Below are positions 25,617-34,553 of a stretch of DNA of 45,859 nt, piece after piece; the first letter of the stretch is position 1, and every line of letters begins with the position of its first letter. This stretch comes from an uncultured Leucobacter sp. GTDB taxonomy: Bacteria > Actinomycetota > Actinomycetes > Actinomycetales > Microbacteriaceae. The position numbers and the translations under genes were made by a program. The notes beneath the pieces were generated by a model. The model made no database searches and was not told the DNA's origin. It saw nothing but the letters and a program-made list of their open reading frames with translations. The stretch covers positions 1-45,859 of the forward strand of contig CALCJF010000002.1 in NCBI GenBank assembly GCA_937967375.1, in the 5' to 3' direction.

Positions 25617-26815
25617 CCGACTCTGCTGCGGGCGTCGCCTTCGAGGCAGCCCCAGACGCGGTGGAGGTGGCGGTGCGGGCGCGCCGTCACCTCCACCGCT
25701 TTCCTGAGCTGAGCTTTGAAGAGCACGAGACGTCGCGATATCTTTGCGAACGGCTCGATGAGCTGGGCCTGCCCTATCGCACCGGCTTCGCAGGCACCGG
25801 GGTCGTGGCTCGGCTCGAGACTGGCCGCCCAGGCCCCGTAACGGCGTTCCGCGCCGACATGGATGCGCTCCCCATCGGCGAAGAGACCGGCCTACCGTTC
25901 GCTTCAGATCACGCAGGCGTGATGCATGCGTGCGGGCACGATATGCACTCGGGGGTACTGCTCGGTCTCGCGGCGCAGCTCAGCACAATGCGCGAGCGGC
26001 TTGTCGGCACGATCGTGTTCATCTTTCAGCCGGGTGAAGAGGCCAACGGCGGTGCGGCACGAGTTATTGATGACGGGGCGCTGGACCAGCCGGTAGTCGA
26101 GCGCATCTTCGCACTGCACGCGGCTCCCGGCATTCCGGTCGGCAGCATTGCGACCCGCGCAGGGGCGGTGACCGCGACCGACGACGAGTTTCGCGTCACC
26201 GTGCGCGGCACCTCGGCACACAGCTCCGAGCCGCAACTGGGTGTGAATGCCGTCACCGCAGCCGCCGCGCTCGCGACCGCGATCACGCAGATTCCAGCCA
26301 CCCTCGACCCGTTCGCAGTGGCGACGATCACGCTGGCGTCGATCCACGGCGGTGACGCGATCAACGTGATCCCCGACGAATGCGTGATCACCGGAATGGT
26401 GCGGTGCGTGTCTGAGCAAGACAAGCTCGAGATTCGCCAGAGGATCGCGCTGGCCGTCGAACACGCCGCAGCTTCGACCGGAGCCGAGGCGATTCTCGAC
26501 CTCACCGAAGGCTTCCCGCCCGTCGTGAACGATGATGCGTGCACGGCGATCGTGCGCCGCGCGGCCACGCAGTGCCTAGAACGCGAAGAAGATTTCATTC
26601 AGATGGCAAGGCCACACATGGGGTCAGAAGACTTTGCGTACTACCAGCGCAGCGTTCCCGGAGCCATGTTTCTGCTGGGTTGCACGGGGCCGGAGAGCGG
26701 CGAGAGTGGCCTGCACACGGGCGGCCTGATTCTCGACGAGGCGGCGATCCCTGTCGGCATCGCAATGTTCGCCTCGATCGCGCTGCTGACCAACGGGGCG
26801 GCACGAGATGATTGA
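25613..26815 (+). CDS. M20-family amidohydrolase (aminoacylase/hippurate-hydrolase type)
   Basis: A 400-residue metalloamidase. The motifs are RRHLHRFPELSFEEHETS, the metal-binding GVMHACGHDMHSG, FQPGEEANGGA with the catalytic and ligand Glu, and HMGSEDFAYY near the end. The dimerisation domain lies in the middle (about residues 190-300). Such enzymes cleave N-acyl amino acids, hippurate or related amides. The start is taken as the TTG at 25613, overlapping the upstream TGA, because the family N-terminus begins here; longer frames extend into the previous gene and look unrelated. It converges on the aldoxime dehydratase gene across a strong terminator. Confidence 0.9.
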   Translation: MTDSAAGVAFEAAPDAVEVAVRARRHLHRFPELSFEEHETSRYLCERLDELGLPYRTGFAGTGVVARLETGRPGPVTAFRADMDALPIGEETGLPFASDHAGVMHACGHDMHSGVLLGLAAQLSTMRERLVGTIVFIFQPGEEANGGAARVIDDGALDQPVVERIFALHAAPGIPVGSIATRAGAVTATDDEFRVTVRGTSAHSSEPQLGVNAVTAAAALATAITQIPATLDPFAVATITLASIHGGDAINVIPDECVITGMVRCVSEQDKLEIRQRIALAVEHAAASTGAEAILDLTEGFPPVVNDDACTAIVRRAATQCLEREEDFIQMARPHMGSEDFAYYQRSVPGAMFLLGCTGPESGESGLHTGGLILDEAAIPVGIAMFASIALLTNGAARDD

Positions 26816-26832
26816 TCGCTAGACCGGGCAAC

Positions 26833-26880
26833 CGGCCAACCGGATCCCACGCAGTTACGCGCACGGGACCCGGTTGGCCG
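26833..26880. terminator. Bidirectional terminator between M20 and aldoxime dehydratase genes
   Basis: CGGCCAACCGGATCCC (26833-26848) pairs with 26865-26880 in a 16-bp stem with one mismatch and a 16-base loop, between two convergent genes. Confidence 0.75.
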
Positions 26881-26894
26881 ACACACGGCTCCGG

Positions 26895-27965
26895 CTATAC
26901 GAGCGACCGCAGCATTCCGGTGCGGTCGTGACACCCGACGTAGACGAAGCGCTGCTCTTTCGCGGCGGGCACGGTCACCTCGTGGTACAGCCGCAGCCGA
27001 GTCTCGGGACCGAAACCGGAGAGGTGTCGCATGCCCGCGCCGTAGATCTTCAGGTGCGAGGGATGCGAGGCCGCCCACTCCTCGAGGCTGCTGAGGTCGC
27101 GCCACCAGCTCATGCCGAAGGTACGATCGGTGGGCCGATCGTACTCGTCAAGCACGGTCATGTAGCGGTTATCGAAGCAGCCGATCGCGGCACCCTCGTC
27201 GCGAATGAAGTCCATTCCCTGCTGCAACACCGGTTCGACCTCGGTGAGATAGAACGCGCGTTCCTGCTCGCCGGTGTCAGTGATGTCCTGGCCCGAGCGG
27301 ATCAGGCAGGCGTTCTCGTGCAGCACCACGGTGCGCACTGCCCCGTCTACGGTGAGCCGCGGCTCCCCCTCCGCCCAGAGCGGGTTGTGCTGACTGACCG
27401 CGAATCTATCCCGTGCCGAGCCCCAGTAGAAATGCTCTTCGACCATGCCGCTCATGCCCGAAGCCATCGCGGAGATGCCCTCCCGCTGCTCTACTGACGA
27501 GTGGATAGTCTCGAAGCGCTCGACAGAGGGTGTGACGAGCTCGAGAAAGAACCCGAGACCGTCGCGCACTCGGTGCGGGTCGATCCAGCGTTTGCCGTGC
27601 TCAGCATGCCAGCGATCGAACGTAGCTGGATCGTCCCAGTACCCGATGCCGATGACCGTGCGATACCCCTCGGCGTCGACGTATGAGGCACGATCCCAGC
27701 TTGCGGGCCCATCATCAGCACCGAAGGCGATTCTCTGCTCACCGAGCGCCTCGGCGAGCGCCTCTGCCAGGGCAGGGTCGCGCTCGTCCCTCACCTGCAA
27801 GCCGTAGTAGGCCATCACGACCGCCCGTATCTGTTCTCCGAAGCGGGCCGAGAACGAGGGGTACGGCGGCGTGTAGGTGCCGGGGCGGTGCTTCGGAGCC
27901 CTATCGGCGCGAAGCAGGTGCGGGGCGATCGCCGATTCGAGCGGAGTCTGGTCGGTGGCAGTCAT
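26895..27965 (-). CDS. oxd: Aldoxime dehydratase (phenylacetaldoxime dehydratase type)
   Basis: A 356-residue haem enzyme that dehydrates aldoximes to nitriles. The motif EEWAASHPSHLKIYG (His301/His304) matches the region of the proximal haem ligand. LRLYHEV near residue 328 matches the catalytic distal His. The NACLIRSGQDI segment (Ser224) corresponds to the distal Ser of characterised Oxd proteins. The length is typical. The ATG at 27965 follows the nitrilase stop by 27 bases, so the two form an operon in the order nitrilase then oxd. Oxd and nitrilase genes are often linked and act in sequence. Confidence 0.92.
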   Translation of the reverse strand: MTATDQTPLESAIAPHLLRADRAPKHRPGTYTPPYPSFSARFGEQIRAVVMAYYGLQVRDERDPALAEALAEALGEQRIAFGADDGPASWDRASYVDAEGYRTVIGIGYWDDPATFDRWHAEHGKRWIDPHRVRDGLGFFLELVTPSVERFETIHSSVEQREGISAMASGMSGMVEEHFYWGSARDRFAVSQHNPLWAEGEPRLTVDGAVRTVVLHENACLIRSGQDITDTGEQERAFYLTEVEPVLQQGMDFIRDEGAAIGCFDNRYMTVLDEYDRPTDRTFGMSWWRDLSSLEEWAASHPSHLKIYGAGMRHLSGFGPETRLRLYHEVTVPAAKEQRFVYVGCHDRTGMLRSLV

Positions 27966-27992
27966 CTGCAGGCCTCTTCTCGATCCCGCGTC

Positions 27993-29030
27993 TCAACCCG
28001 CGATACCCGCTGCGGTCGCGAGTGCCGCCTCCGCAGACTCATCGCCGGCCTGCCCGCCCTCGGAACGCACCCGTTCTGCCGTCACCTTGGGCAGCCGACC
28101 GCGGTTCTCGAGGTGCAGCGCGAACACGTCCGGCCGCGAGTAGTGGCCGACGGGATCGGCGGCGTTCTTCGCCGCGAGAATGCCCGCATAGTCGATGTCG
28201 GCGTAAAGGATGCCCTCTTCCGTGGGACCGAGCGGTTCGGCGAGCGAACGACCGTCGGGGCCGAAGATGCGCGCATAGCCGCCGCCGAGCTTCAAGAACT
28301 GCTTCTTCAGCTCGGTGTCGGCGAACAGCGACTGGGCCGCCTCGCCCACGATCGCGCACGGGGCAAGCACGTAGTTCTGCCCTTCGACCGCGTACTGTCG
28401 CGAAGCGCCGACGTTCACCTCTGGGCCCAGCGCGTTGACCGCGCCCTCGAAGATCGAGAAGCTCGGCCACGAGGCGATGTGCAGTTGCTCCTGCTGCGAG
28501 AATAGCGCGTACTTCGTGAGCGGCTGCAGGTGCTCCCAACAGTTCGGCGCACCGACTCGGCCGACGGGCGTGTCGATCACCTGAAAGTCCGAGCCGTCTC
28601 CGTCGCCGAACTGGGTGCGCTCGACGTGGGTCGGCTTCAGCTTGCGGCGCGTCATCAGTGTCTTACCCTGGTCGTCGATCACGGCCTGCGCCATGTACAT
28701 CGACCCGCCCTCGCGCTCGCTGAAGCCGAGGGCGATCGTGATCCCGAGTTCGCCCGCGGCGTGCTCGATGCGCTGCCACTGCTCGCTGCCGATCTCGAGC
28801 GAGTTCAGCGCGTATGGCACGGTGAACTGCGACTGCCAGGCCACGGAGTCGAGCCAGAGGTACCAGGGATAGCCGGGAATGAAGGTCTCGGGAAACGCGA
28901 TGATCTCGGCGCCGTTCTGCTTCGCTTCCATGGCGAGCGCGATCACCTTGTCGATGCCGCCCTCGAGATCGTTCCAGACCGGCTCGGCCTGCACGACGGC
29001 GGCTCGGAATGTCTTGGTGTAATCGGTCAT
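27993..29030 (-). CDS. Nitrilase, arylacetonitrilase-like
   Basis: A 345-residue nitrilase with the full triad: Glu48 (AFPETFIPGYP), Lys130 (RRKLKPTHVER) and Cys164 (GAPNCWEHLQPL). These spacings are those of characterised bacterial arylacetonitrilases, which turn phenylacetonitrile into phenylacetic acid plus ammonia. The length is normal and the C-terminus is alanine-rich. It lies directly upstream of the aldoxime dehydratase gene and opposite an AraC-type regulator that probably controls both. The exact nitrile specificity is inferred from its partner. Confidence 0.93.
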   Translation of the reverse strand: MTDYTKTFRAAVVQAEPVWNDLEGGIDKVIALAMEAKQNGAEIIAFPETFIPGYPWYLWLDSVAWQSQFTVPYALNSLEIGSEQWQRIEHAAGELGITIALGFSEREGGSMYMAQAVIDDQGKTLMTRRKLKPTHVERTQFGDGDGSDFQVIDTPVGRVGAPNCWEHLQPLTKYALFSQQEQLHIASWPSFSIFEGAVNALGPEVNVGASRQYAVEGQNYVLAPCAIVGEAAQSLFADTELKKQFLKLGGGYARIFGPDGRSLAEPLGPTEEGILYADIDYAGILAAKNAADPVGHYSRPDVFALHLENRGRLPKVTAERVRSEGGQAGDESAEAALATAAGIAG

Positions 29031-29202
29031 CGGAGTGCCTTTCTTTCGTCACGGCCACGTTGCCGCGAGGTGCCCCAAGCCTAGAAAAGTGCGGTGGCTG
29101 CTTCCCAGGCGTTTCACGCGCGGGATCCGGCAATCCGCGCACAGTCCATCCGCTCGCAGCCCTCAAGCCCGCCAAAGGCTGGCCTCTCTGGCATCGAAAA
29201 CC

Positions 29203-29208
29203 TAGAAT
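29203..29208 (+). promoter_or_regulatory. -10 element of the AraC regulator gene (leaderless candidate)
   Basis: TAGAAT ends six bases before the ATG at 29215, and no ribosome site is present. The -35 region is poor. A leaderless transcript is the simplest reading. Confidence 0.5.
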
Positions 29209-29214
29209 CGGGGC

Positions 29215-30114
29215 ATGTTGCACGCTGACGTCACCTCGGTCTCCGAGTGGGTGCATGCCTGCAGCAGCGCCTTCGTGCCGCTGCGGGTGCGAGCCGCCAG
29301 ACTCGATTTTCAGGCGAGCCTCGAACAGGTCGAGCTGGCACCAGGCGTCACGTTGACCGCTGTCACGAGTCACGCCTCAGAGGTGGTTCGAGATCGCGAG
29401 GTGATCGCGGCGAGCCCGCGCGAAGATATTCTGCTGTCGTTGCATCGAAGAGGATCCGGCGCCGTATCTCAGCACAACAGAACGGCCCGGCTCACCCCCG
29501 GCGGCTGCGCGGTGTACGACGCATCGACGCCGTACACGCTCTCGTTTCCGGGGCAGATGAGCGAGATCGTGCTGCAGTTGCCCAGAGATACGATCGGGCG
29601 TTCCGGGCATGCCTTCGAGGATCTCACCGCGAGACTGCTGCAACCCAGCGCCTCGCTGCACGCGCTGACCGCGCTCGCGAGCTCGGTCGACCCAACCACA
29701 AAGGTGCGCAGCTTGCCAACCGATGAAGCCGTCGCCGAATCGCTCGCCTCATTGCTGCGCTCGAGTCTGGTGCAGAGCGATCCGTTTGCGGAGCCCCCGC
29801 TTGAGGCTGAGTTGCTTGCCGGAGCGCTGCAATTGCACATCGATGAATACGCCGCCGACCCCGAAATGACGCCTGAGGCATTGGCCGCGACTTTTCACCT
29901 ATCGCTGCGCTACGTGCAGAAGCTCTTCGAGCAGCACGTCGGAATCGGCGTCTCTACATGTATTAGGCAACGGCGGCTCGAACTCGCACAGCATCTGCTT
30001 CGGCAGAGAATCGGCGTCGCGGAGACCGCACACCGAAGCGGCTTTCTCGACGTCGACACTTTTTCGCGAGCATTCAAACGCGAGTTCGGTACGACGCCCT
30101 CCCGGTTCAGCTGA
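29215..30114 (+). CDS. AraC-family transcriptional regulator
   Basis: A 299-residue regulator. The N-terminal part (to about residue 190) resembles the AraC-binding-like sensor domain of activators for aromatic and nitrile degradation. The C-terminus holds the two helix-turn-helix motifs (LAATFHLSLRYVQKLFEQ and GVAETAHRSGFLDVDTFSRAFKREFG). It is divergent from the nitrilase-oxd operon with 184 bases between. Related AraC-type proteins (for example OxdR or NitR) activate nitrile genes in response to substrate. The predicted TAGAAT -10 lies just before the ATG. It ends 19 bases before the convergent tsaD gene. Confidence 0.88.
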   Translation: MLHADVTSVSEWVHACSSAFVPLRVRAARLDFQASLEQVELAPGVTLTAVTSHASEVVRDREVIAASPREDILLSLHRRGSGAVSQHNRTARLTPGGCAVYDASTPYTLSFPGQMSEIVLQLPRDTIGRSGHAFEDLTARLLQPSASLHALTALASSVDPTTKVRSLPTDEAVAESLASLLRSSLVQSDPFAEPPLEAELLAGALQLHIDEYAADPEMTPEALAATFHLSLRYVQKLFEQHVGIGVSTCIRQRRLELAQHLLRQRIGVAETAHRSGFLDVDTFSRAFKREFGTTPSRFS

Positions 30115-30133
30115 CGGGTGGGCACCGTGTTCC

Positions 30134-31237
30134 TCAGCGCACCTGCACCTCGGTGACTGGGAGCGTGGAGTCGGCGCCAAAGCCGAGCGACGATGGGGCG
30201 TGGCCCGCCGCAACAAGCTGTGCCCCGAGCGACGCGATCATCGCACCGTTGTCGGTGCAGAGCGAGAGCGGCGGCACGCGCAGCTCGACGCCCTGGGCGG
30301 CGCAGCGCTCGGCAGCAAGTTCGCGCACACGGGCGTTTGCCGCGACTCCCCCGCCGAGCAGCAGCCTCGGCACTCCGAGATCGGCGCAGGCGGCGAGCGC
30401 CTTGGCGGTCAGCACATCGGCGACTGCCTCGCGAAAACTCGCCGCAACGTCTGCCACCGGCACCGGTTCGCCGGCATCCTGACGCTGCTCAACCCAGCGA
30501 GCAACCGAGGTTTTGAGGCCAGAGAACGAGAAGTCGTAGCGATGTCGCTCAAGGTCTTTCGGTTTTGAAAGCCCCCGCGGAAACCGAATCGCGTGAGGGT
30601 CGCCTGCGGCTGCCATACGGTCGATCTGTGGCCCACCCGGGTAAGGCAGCCCAAGCAGGCGTGCGACCTTGTCGAAGGCTTCGCCCGCCGCGTCATCGAT
30701 AGTCTCGCCGAGCAGTTCAACGTCTCTGACGAGGTCGCGCACGAGCAACAGCGACGTGTGACCGCCAGATACGAGCAGCGCAACCGTCGGCAGCTCGAGC
30801 TCGCCGATCTCGCCGTCGATGCCCGCAACGCCTCTCAGCCCTTCGCCGCTCAGCAGGTCTGCCCCAACGTGACCCACCAGGTGATTCACCGCGTAGAGCG
30901 GCTTACCCAGCGATACGGCGAGCGCTTTCGCAGCGGACACGCCAACCATGAGCGCGCCGGCAAGCCCTGGACCACAGGTGACCGCGATCGCATCGAGCTC
31001 GTCAAAGGTGACGCCAGCGTCGGCAACGGCCTGCTCAAGCGTGGGTTGCATCGCCTCGAGGTGGGCGCGCGCAGCGACCTCGGGCACGACTCCCCCATAC
31101 CTTGCGTGCTCGTCCATCGAAGACGCGATGGTGTTTGCAAGCAGCGTGCGCCCGCGCACGATACCGACGCCAGTCTCGTCACAGCTGGTCTCGATACCAA
31201 GGACGAGGGGCTCGGCTGCGGTTGCCCCAAAGCTCAT
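30134..31237 (-). CDS. tsaD: tRNA N6-threonylcarbamoyladenosine transferase TsaD
   Basis: A 367-residue protein of the Kae1/TsaD/YgjD family. It transfers threonylcarbamoyl to A37 of ANN-decoding tRNAs, acting with TsaB and TsaE. ASKHA-fold motifs are visible: GIETSCDET, the metal-binding His119 and His123 in NHLVGHV, VSGGHTSLLLV and GGGVAANARVRE. The ATG overlaps the rimI stop (ATGA). It is the last gene of the glmS-acpS-alr/tsaE-tsaB-rimI-tsaD run and converges on the AraC gene. Orientation and overlaps suggest one transcript. Confidence 0.96.
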   Translation of the reverse strand: MSFGATAAEPLVLGIETSCDETGVGIVRGRTLLANTIASSMDEHARYGGVVPEVAARAHLEAMQPTLEQAVADAGVTFDELDAIAVTCGPGLAGALMVGVSAAKALAVSLGKPLYAVNHLVGHVGADLLSGEGLRGVAGIDGEIGELELPTVALLVSGGHTSLLLVRDLVRDVELLGETIDDAAGEAFDKVARLLGLPYPGGPQIDRMAAAGDPHAIRFPRGLSKPKDLERHRYDFSFSGLKTSVARWVEQRQDAGEPVPVADVAASFREAVADVLTAKALAACADLGVPRLLLGGGVAANARVRELAAERCAAQGVELRVPPLSLCTDNGAMIASLGAQLVAAGHAPSSLGFGADSTLPVTEVQVR

Positions 31238-31806
31238 CGGCGGTTCTCCATCTGCAGTTTGTTCACGACAGCATCAACGTTGTCTGGTTGGTAGTAGCGC
31301 GGTCGAACACCGATCTCTTCGAAACCGAGCGATGCATAGAGCGTTCTGGCCACTGGGTTGTCCGCGCGCACCTCGAGAAACACCTCGCGCACGCCACGCT
31401 CATCTGCAGCATCGAGCAGGGCATTCATAAGTCTTCTCCCCTGCCCTGCCCCGCGGGCCTTGGGCGACAGTGCGATCGTCTGAATGTCGCCCTCGGTGCC
31501 GACCGCGAGCAGCCCGCCATAGCCGACGATCGCTCTGGCCTCGTCAACCAGCACGAGATAGCACCGAAGATCCGCGGTGAGTTCGTCGCGCATGAGGTCG
31601 CGGCTCCATGCCTCAGCACCGAACACCGCGCTCTCGATCGCCCAGATCGCGTCGAGATCGGCCTCGGTTGCCGGTCTCAGAGTGGGCGGCGGAGAGGCTT
31701 CGGAAGCTGCGGGACTGGCCGGGCCTGGCGGGAGCGGCCGCGAAGCGGTCGCGGATGGATCGTCCCGCAGTTCCGAAGCCTCTCCACCGCTCGCCTCAAC
31801 ACTCAT
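31234..31806 (-). CDS. rimI: Ribosomal-protein-alanine N-acetyltransferase RimI
   Basis: A 190-residue GNAT acetyltransferase. The acetyl-CoA motif is ALSPKARGAGQGRRLM, and the C-terminal block is LEVRADNPVARTLYASLGFEEIGVRPRYY, as in RimI. Its classical target is the N-terminus of ribosomal protein S18. The first 40 residues are a Pro/Ala/Ser-rich extension not seen in most RimI proteins. The start overlaps the tsaB stop in ATGA, so it fits the operon; a later start would lose that coupling. The place between tsaB and tsaD is widespread. Confidence 0.9.
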   Translation of the reverse strand: MSVEASGGEASELRDDPSATASRPLPPGPASPAASEASPPPTLRPATEADLDAIWAIESAVFGAEAWSRDLMRDELTADLRCYLVLVDEARAIVGYGGLLAVGTEGDIQTIALSPKARGAGQGRRLMNALLDAADERGVREVFLEVRADNPVARTLYASLGFEEIGVRPRYYQPDNVDAVVNKLQMENRR

Positions 31807-32492
31807 ACCGAGACCCGCTTCACCGCTGCAGCGGGCTTCACGTCTGGGGCGCGCAGATAGAGCGCACGATCCTCTTCGAAAGCAACCGAAGAGACGAGGC
31901 GACGCGCGGCGAGCTGCACGAGACGAGCCGCGGGAATTCGTTCAGGCCAGGCGTCGCCCGCTGCAGGCACAAGGGCCTCGCGCTGCTCGAGTCGCGGGCC
32001 ATCGATTCGCTGCGGCAGGCTCGCCCAGGTGTAGCCGTCGTACTCGGTCACGAAAAGTTCGCGCCGTTTCGCATCTTGCACGACCCGAAGCTGCGGCGAA
32101 GACCCGCTCTCGAGCGTCGCCAGCGCGACAGCCTCGTGCCCCTGCACAGGCAGCAGCGGCACGCCGCGGCCGACGGCGAATGCGTGCGCAGCGGCGATGC
32201 CCACGCGAAGTCCGGTGAACGGGCCAGGCCCGATGCCTGCGACAACGCCGGTGACTGCGGCCGGCGACACGCCTGCAATCTCGAATACCCGCGCGAGCAG
32301 CCCACCGATCGCCTCGGCGTGGCCGCGCGAGTCGTCGATCGAAACCTCGTGCACGAGACCGCCGTAGCCAAGCGCGATACTCGTGCCGATCGCGGTGTCT
32401 ACGGCGAGCAGCACCTGACCACCGAGCTCCGGCACGGCGAGCACGCGCTCCCGTGGGCTCTCGGCACGTGTCTCGGCCGCGGGAGTAAGCAT
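31803..32492 (-). CDS. tsaB: tRNA t6A biosynthesis protein TsaB
   Basis: A 229-residue YeaZ-family protein that dimerises with TsaD in t6A synthesis. The core begins at LLAVDTAIGTSIAL. GIGPGPFTGLRVGIAAAHAFA is the family signature. A 27-residue N-terminal extension precedes it. The ATG at 32492 shares one base with the upstream stop (TAATG), which supports this start and coupling to the alr-tsaE gene. Confidence 0.93.
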   Translation of the reverse strand: MLTPAAETRAESPRERVLAVPELGGQVLLAVDTAIGTSIALGYGGLVHEVSIDDSRGHAEAIGGLLARVFEIAGVSPAAVTGVVAGIGPGPFTGLRVGIAAAHAFAVGRGVPLLPVQGHEAVALATLESGSSPQLRVVQDAKRRELFVTEYDGYTWASLPQRIDGPRLEQREALVPAAGDAWPERIPAARLVQLAARRLVSSVAFEEDRALYLRAPDVKPAAAVKRVSV

Positions 32493-34168
32493 TACAGCAC
32501 ACCGTTTCTGTAGCGGGGGCCGTAGCCCGTGATCGTCACCGTGCGCGGCTCGATGGTCTCGTCGGGGTCGTCGTTCGCGTCGAGGTCGGCGGTTTCCGAA
32601 GGCGCAGTGGCACCGCCGAGTGGGCGTTCGATCACGATCTCGATCCAGCTGCCGCGCTCTTCAACGAGACCGGCCCCCCACTCTGCAATGACCACCGATC
32701 CCTCGAAATCGAGGTCGAGATCGTCAAGCTCGGCCGCATCGGCCAGGCGATACGCGTCGACGTGCACGAGCGGCGCACCGCCGACGAGCGACGGGTGCGT
32801 GCGTGCGAGCACGAAAGTCGGGCTGGTGACGGGGCCGCGCACGCCGAGGCCTTCACCGATGCCTCGACTCAGCGTCGTCTTGCCCGCACCGAGCGGGCCG
32901 GTCAGAATCACGAGGTCACCGGCAGAGAAGCTGCGCCCGAGCCGAATGCCGAGCTCGTGCATCGCGTCGGGGTCGGCGATATGCAACGTGTGCGCCGACG
33001 CGCCCTGCGACTCGACCGCCTCGGGCTGTGCGTGATCCTCGACCCCGATGCGTTGAACTCGGCTGCCGATGCCCGCGACGATTTCGTAGTTGATCGTGCC
33101 GATTGCCCGAGCCCAGGCTTCGACAGGTGGCAACCCGAGCGAAGGGTCGCCAAAGAGCACCACCTCGTCACCGAGCTGTGCTTCGATGCCGCGCGCGACA
33201 AGCTCGCCGAGGTCGATCACGCACTGATCCATCGCGACTCGACCAACGATCGGGCAGAGAACGCCGTGCACGAGCACCGTCGTGCCGGTGCCGCTCAGCC
33301 CGCGGGGCAGACCATCGGCGTAGCCGAACGGAATCAGGCCGAGCAGGGTGTCGCGCTCGGCGACGTGAGTGTACTCATAAGAGACGCCGGTGCCGGCGAC
33401 CGCTTGGCGCAGCCCGATGAGTTCGGTCTTCAGCGTCATCGCGGGTTTCAGACTGAAGTCGGCCGAGGTGCGGTCGGTGAACGAGCTGAGCCCGTACATC
33501 GCCATGCCAACGCGCACAGTGTTGTAGTGCAGGCTCGGTCGAGTCAGCGCCGCCTCGGAGGCCGCCAGGTGAATCAGCTCAGGTTCGCAGCCGAGCTCGC
33601 GCAGCAACGACACCGCCGCATCGAGGCGAGCTCCTTGCTCAGCGTCGGCCGCCTCGCCGGCGTTCGAGAGGTGGCTGAAGACACCGCGAATGTGCAGCAG
33701 GCCAGATCGCTCGAGCTCGACAGCGCGAGAGAAGAGCTGCTGCCAGTCAGCAGAGCTGGCCCCATTGCGGCTCAGCCCAGTATCGACCTTCAGCTGTACG
33801 GTCGCGGCACGCCCGAGAGCGCTCGCCGCGTCGGCGAGCTGCTCGAGGTGTTCAAGCCGGCTCACCCCGATCTCGATGCCGCGCTCGACTGCCGCCCTGA
33901 TATCTGCGTGCGCGCCGATCAGCCAGCACAGAATCGGTGCCTCGATGCCGCTGTCTCGCAGCGCGATCGCTTCGTCGATGTCGGCGACGCCGAGCATCTT
34001 CGCACCGGCGTCAACAGCGGCGCGCGCAACCAGCGATGCACCGTGCCCGTAGGCGTTGGCCTTCATCACCGCGATCACGTTCACGCCGGTGAGTTCACGC
34101 AGGTGCCGCACGTTCTGCCTGATCGCGGGCAACGAAATTTCAGCTACCCGCATCGACCCGGTGCTCAT
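32492..34168 (-). CDS. Alanine racemase-TsaE fusion
   Basis: A 558-residue fusion of two enzymes. Residues about 1-375 are alanine racemase, which makes D-alanine for peptidoglycan. They contain the PLP lysine in VMKANAYGHG (Lys36), VKVDTGLSRNG-type residues (LKVDTGLSRNG) and IPFGYADGLPRGL. Residues about 390-558 are TsaE, the ATPase of t6A synthesis, with the P-loop GPLGAGKTT at 424-432 and the DAYRL and SVVIAEWG motifs. A low-complexity acidic stretch (SETADLDANDDPDETIE) lies near the end. There is no stop between the domains. The start overlaps the acpS stop in ATGA. Confidence 0.95.
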   Translation of the reverse strand: MSTGSMRVAEISLPAIRQNVRHLRELTGVNVIAVMKANAYGHGASLVARAAVDAGAKMLGVADIDEAIALRDSGIEAPILCWLIGAHADIRAAVERGIEIGVSRLEHLEQLADAASALGRAATVQLKVDTGLSRNGASSADWQQLFSRAVELERSGLLHIRGVFSHLSNAGEAADAEQGARLDAAVSLLRELGCEPELIHLAASEAALTRPSLHYNTVRVGMAMYGLSSFTDRTSADFSLKPAMTLKTELIGLRQAVAGTGVSYEYTHVAERDTLLGLIPFGYADGLPRGLSGTGTTVLVHGVLCPIVGRVAMDQCVIDLGELVARGIEAQLGDEVVLFGDPSLGLPPVEAWARAIGTINYEIVAGIGSRVQRIGVEDHAQPEAVESQGASAHTLHIADPDAMHELGIRLGRSFSAGDLVILTGPLGAGKTTLSRGIGEGLGVRGPVTSPTFVLARTHPSLVGGAPLVHVDAYRLADAAELDDLDLDFEGSVVIAEWGAGLVEERGSWIEIVIERPLGGATAPSETADLDANDDPDETIEPRTVTITGYGPRYRNGVL

Positions 34169-34548
34169 CTCTCGTCTCCGTTCGCCGCAAGTGCCCCCGC
34201 TGATTCCACAATAACGAACGCCGTGGCGACACCCGCATCATGAGTCATCGACAGGTGCGTGCGGCCGCCACCGAGCCGCTGCAGCTCGCGCAACAGTGGT
34301 TCGGTTTGGGCAAACGACGGGGCGCGATCCCCGCCGCGAAGCACCTCCATGTCGTGCCACGCGAGGCCGTGCGAATCACCGAGCGCCTTGATCAACGCCT
34401 CTTTCGCGGCGAAACGCGCAGCGAGCGATGAGACCGGCAGCTCGCGCTCACGCTCGGTGAAGAGCCGCTCGCGAAGCTTCGGGGTGCGGTCGAGCGAGCG
34501 CTCGAAGCGCCCAATATCGACAGTGTCTACCCCGATGCCGAAAATCAA
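34165..34548 (-). CDS. acpS: Holo-[acyl-carrier-protein] synthase
   Basis: A 127-residue AcpS-type phosphopantetheinyl transferase that loads the 4'-phosphopantetheine arm on acyl carrier protein. Motifs: GIGVDTVDI with the Mg-binding Asp, RFAAKEALIKALG with the catalytic Glu and Lys, and THLSMTHDAGVATAFV. It starts five bases after the glmS stop and overlaps the alr-tsaE start in ATGA. This linkage of glmS, acpS and alr is common in actinobacteria. Confidence 0.95.
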   Translation of the reverse strand: MIFGIGVDTVDIGRFERSLDRTPKLRERLFTERERELPVSSLAARFAAKEALIKALGDSHGLAWHDMEVLRGGDRAPSFAQTEPLLRELQRLGGGRTHLSMTHDAGVATAFVIVESAGALAANGDER

Positions 34549-34553
34549 AGGCG

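Noticed and set aside
32762..34243. 493-codon open frame antisense to alr-tsaE
   Set aside because: A shadow of the real gene caused by GC-rich third positions; no motif and no start signal.
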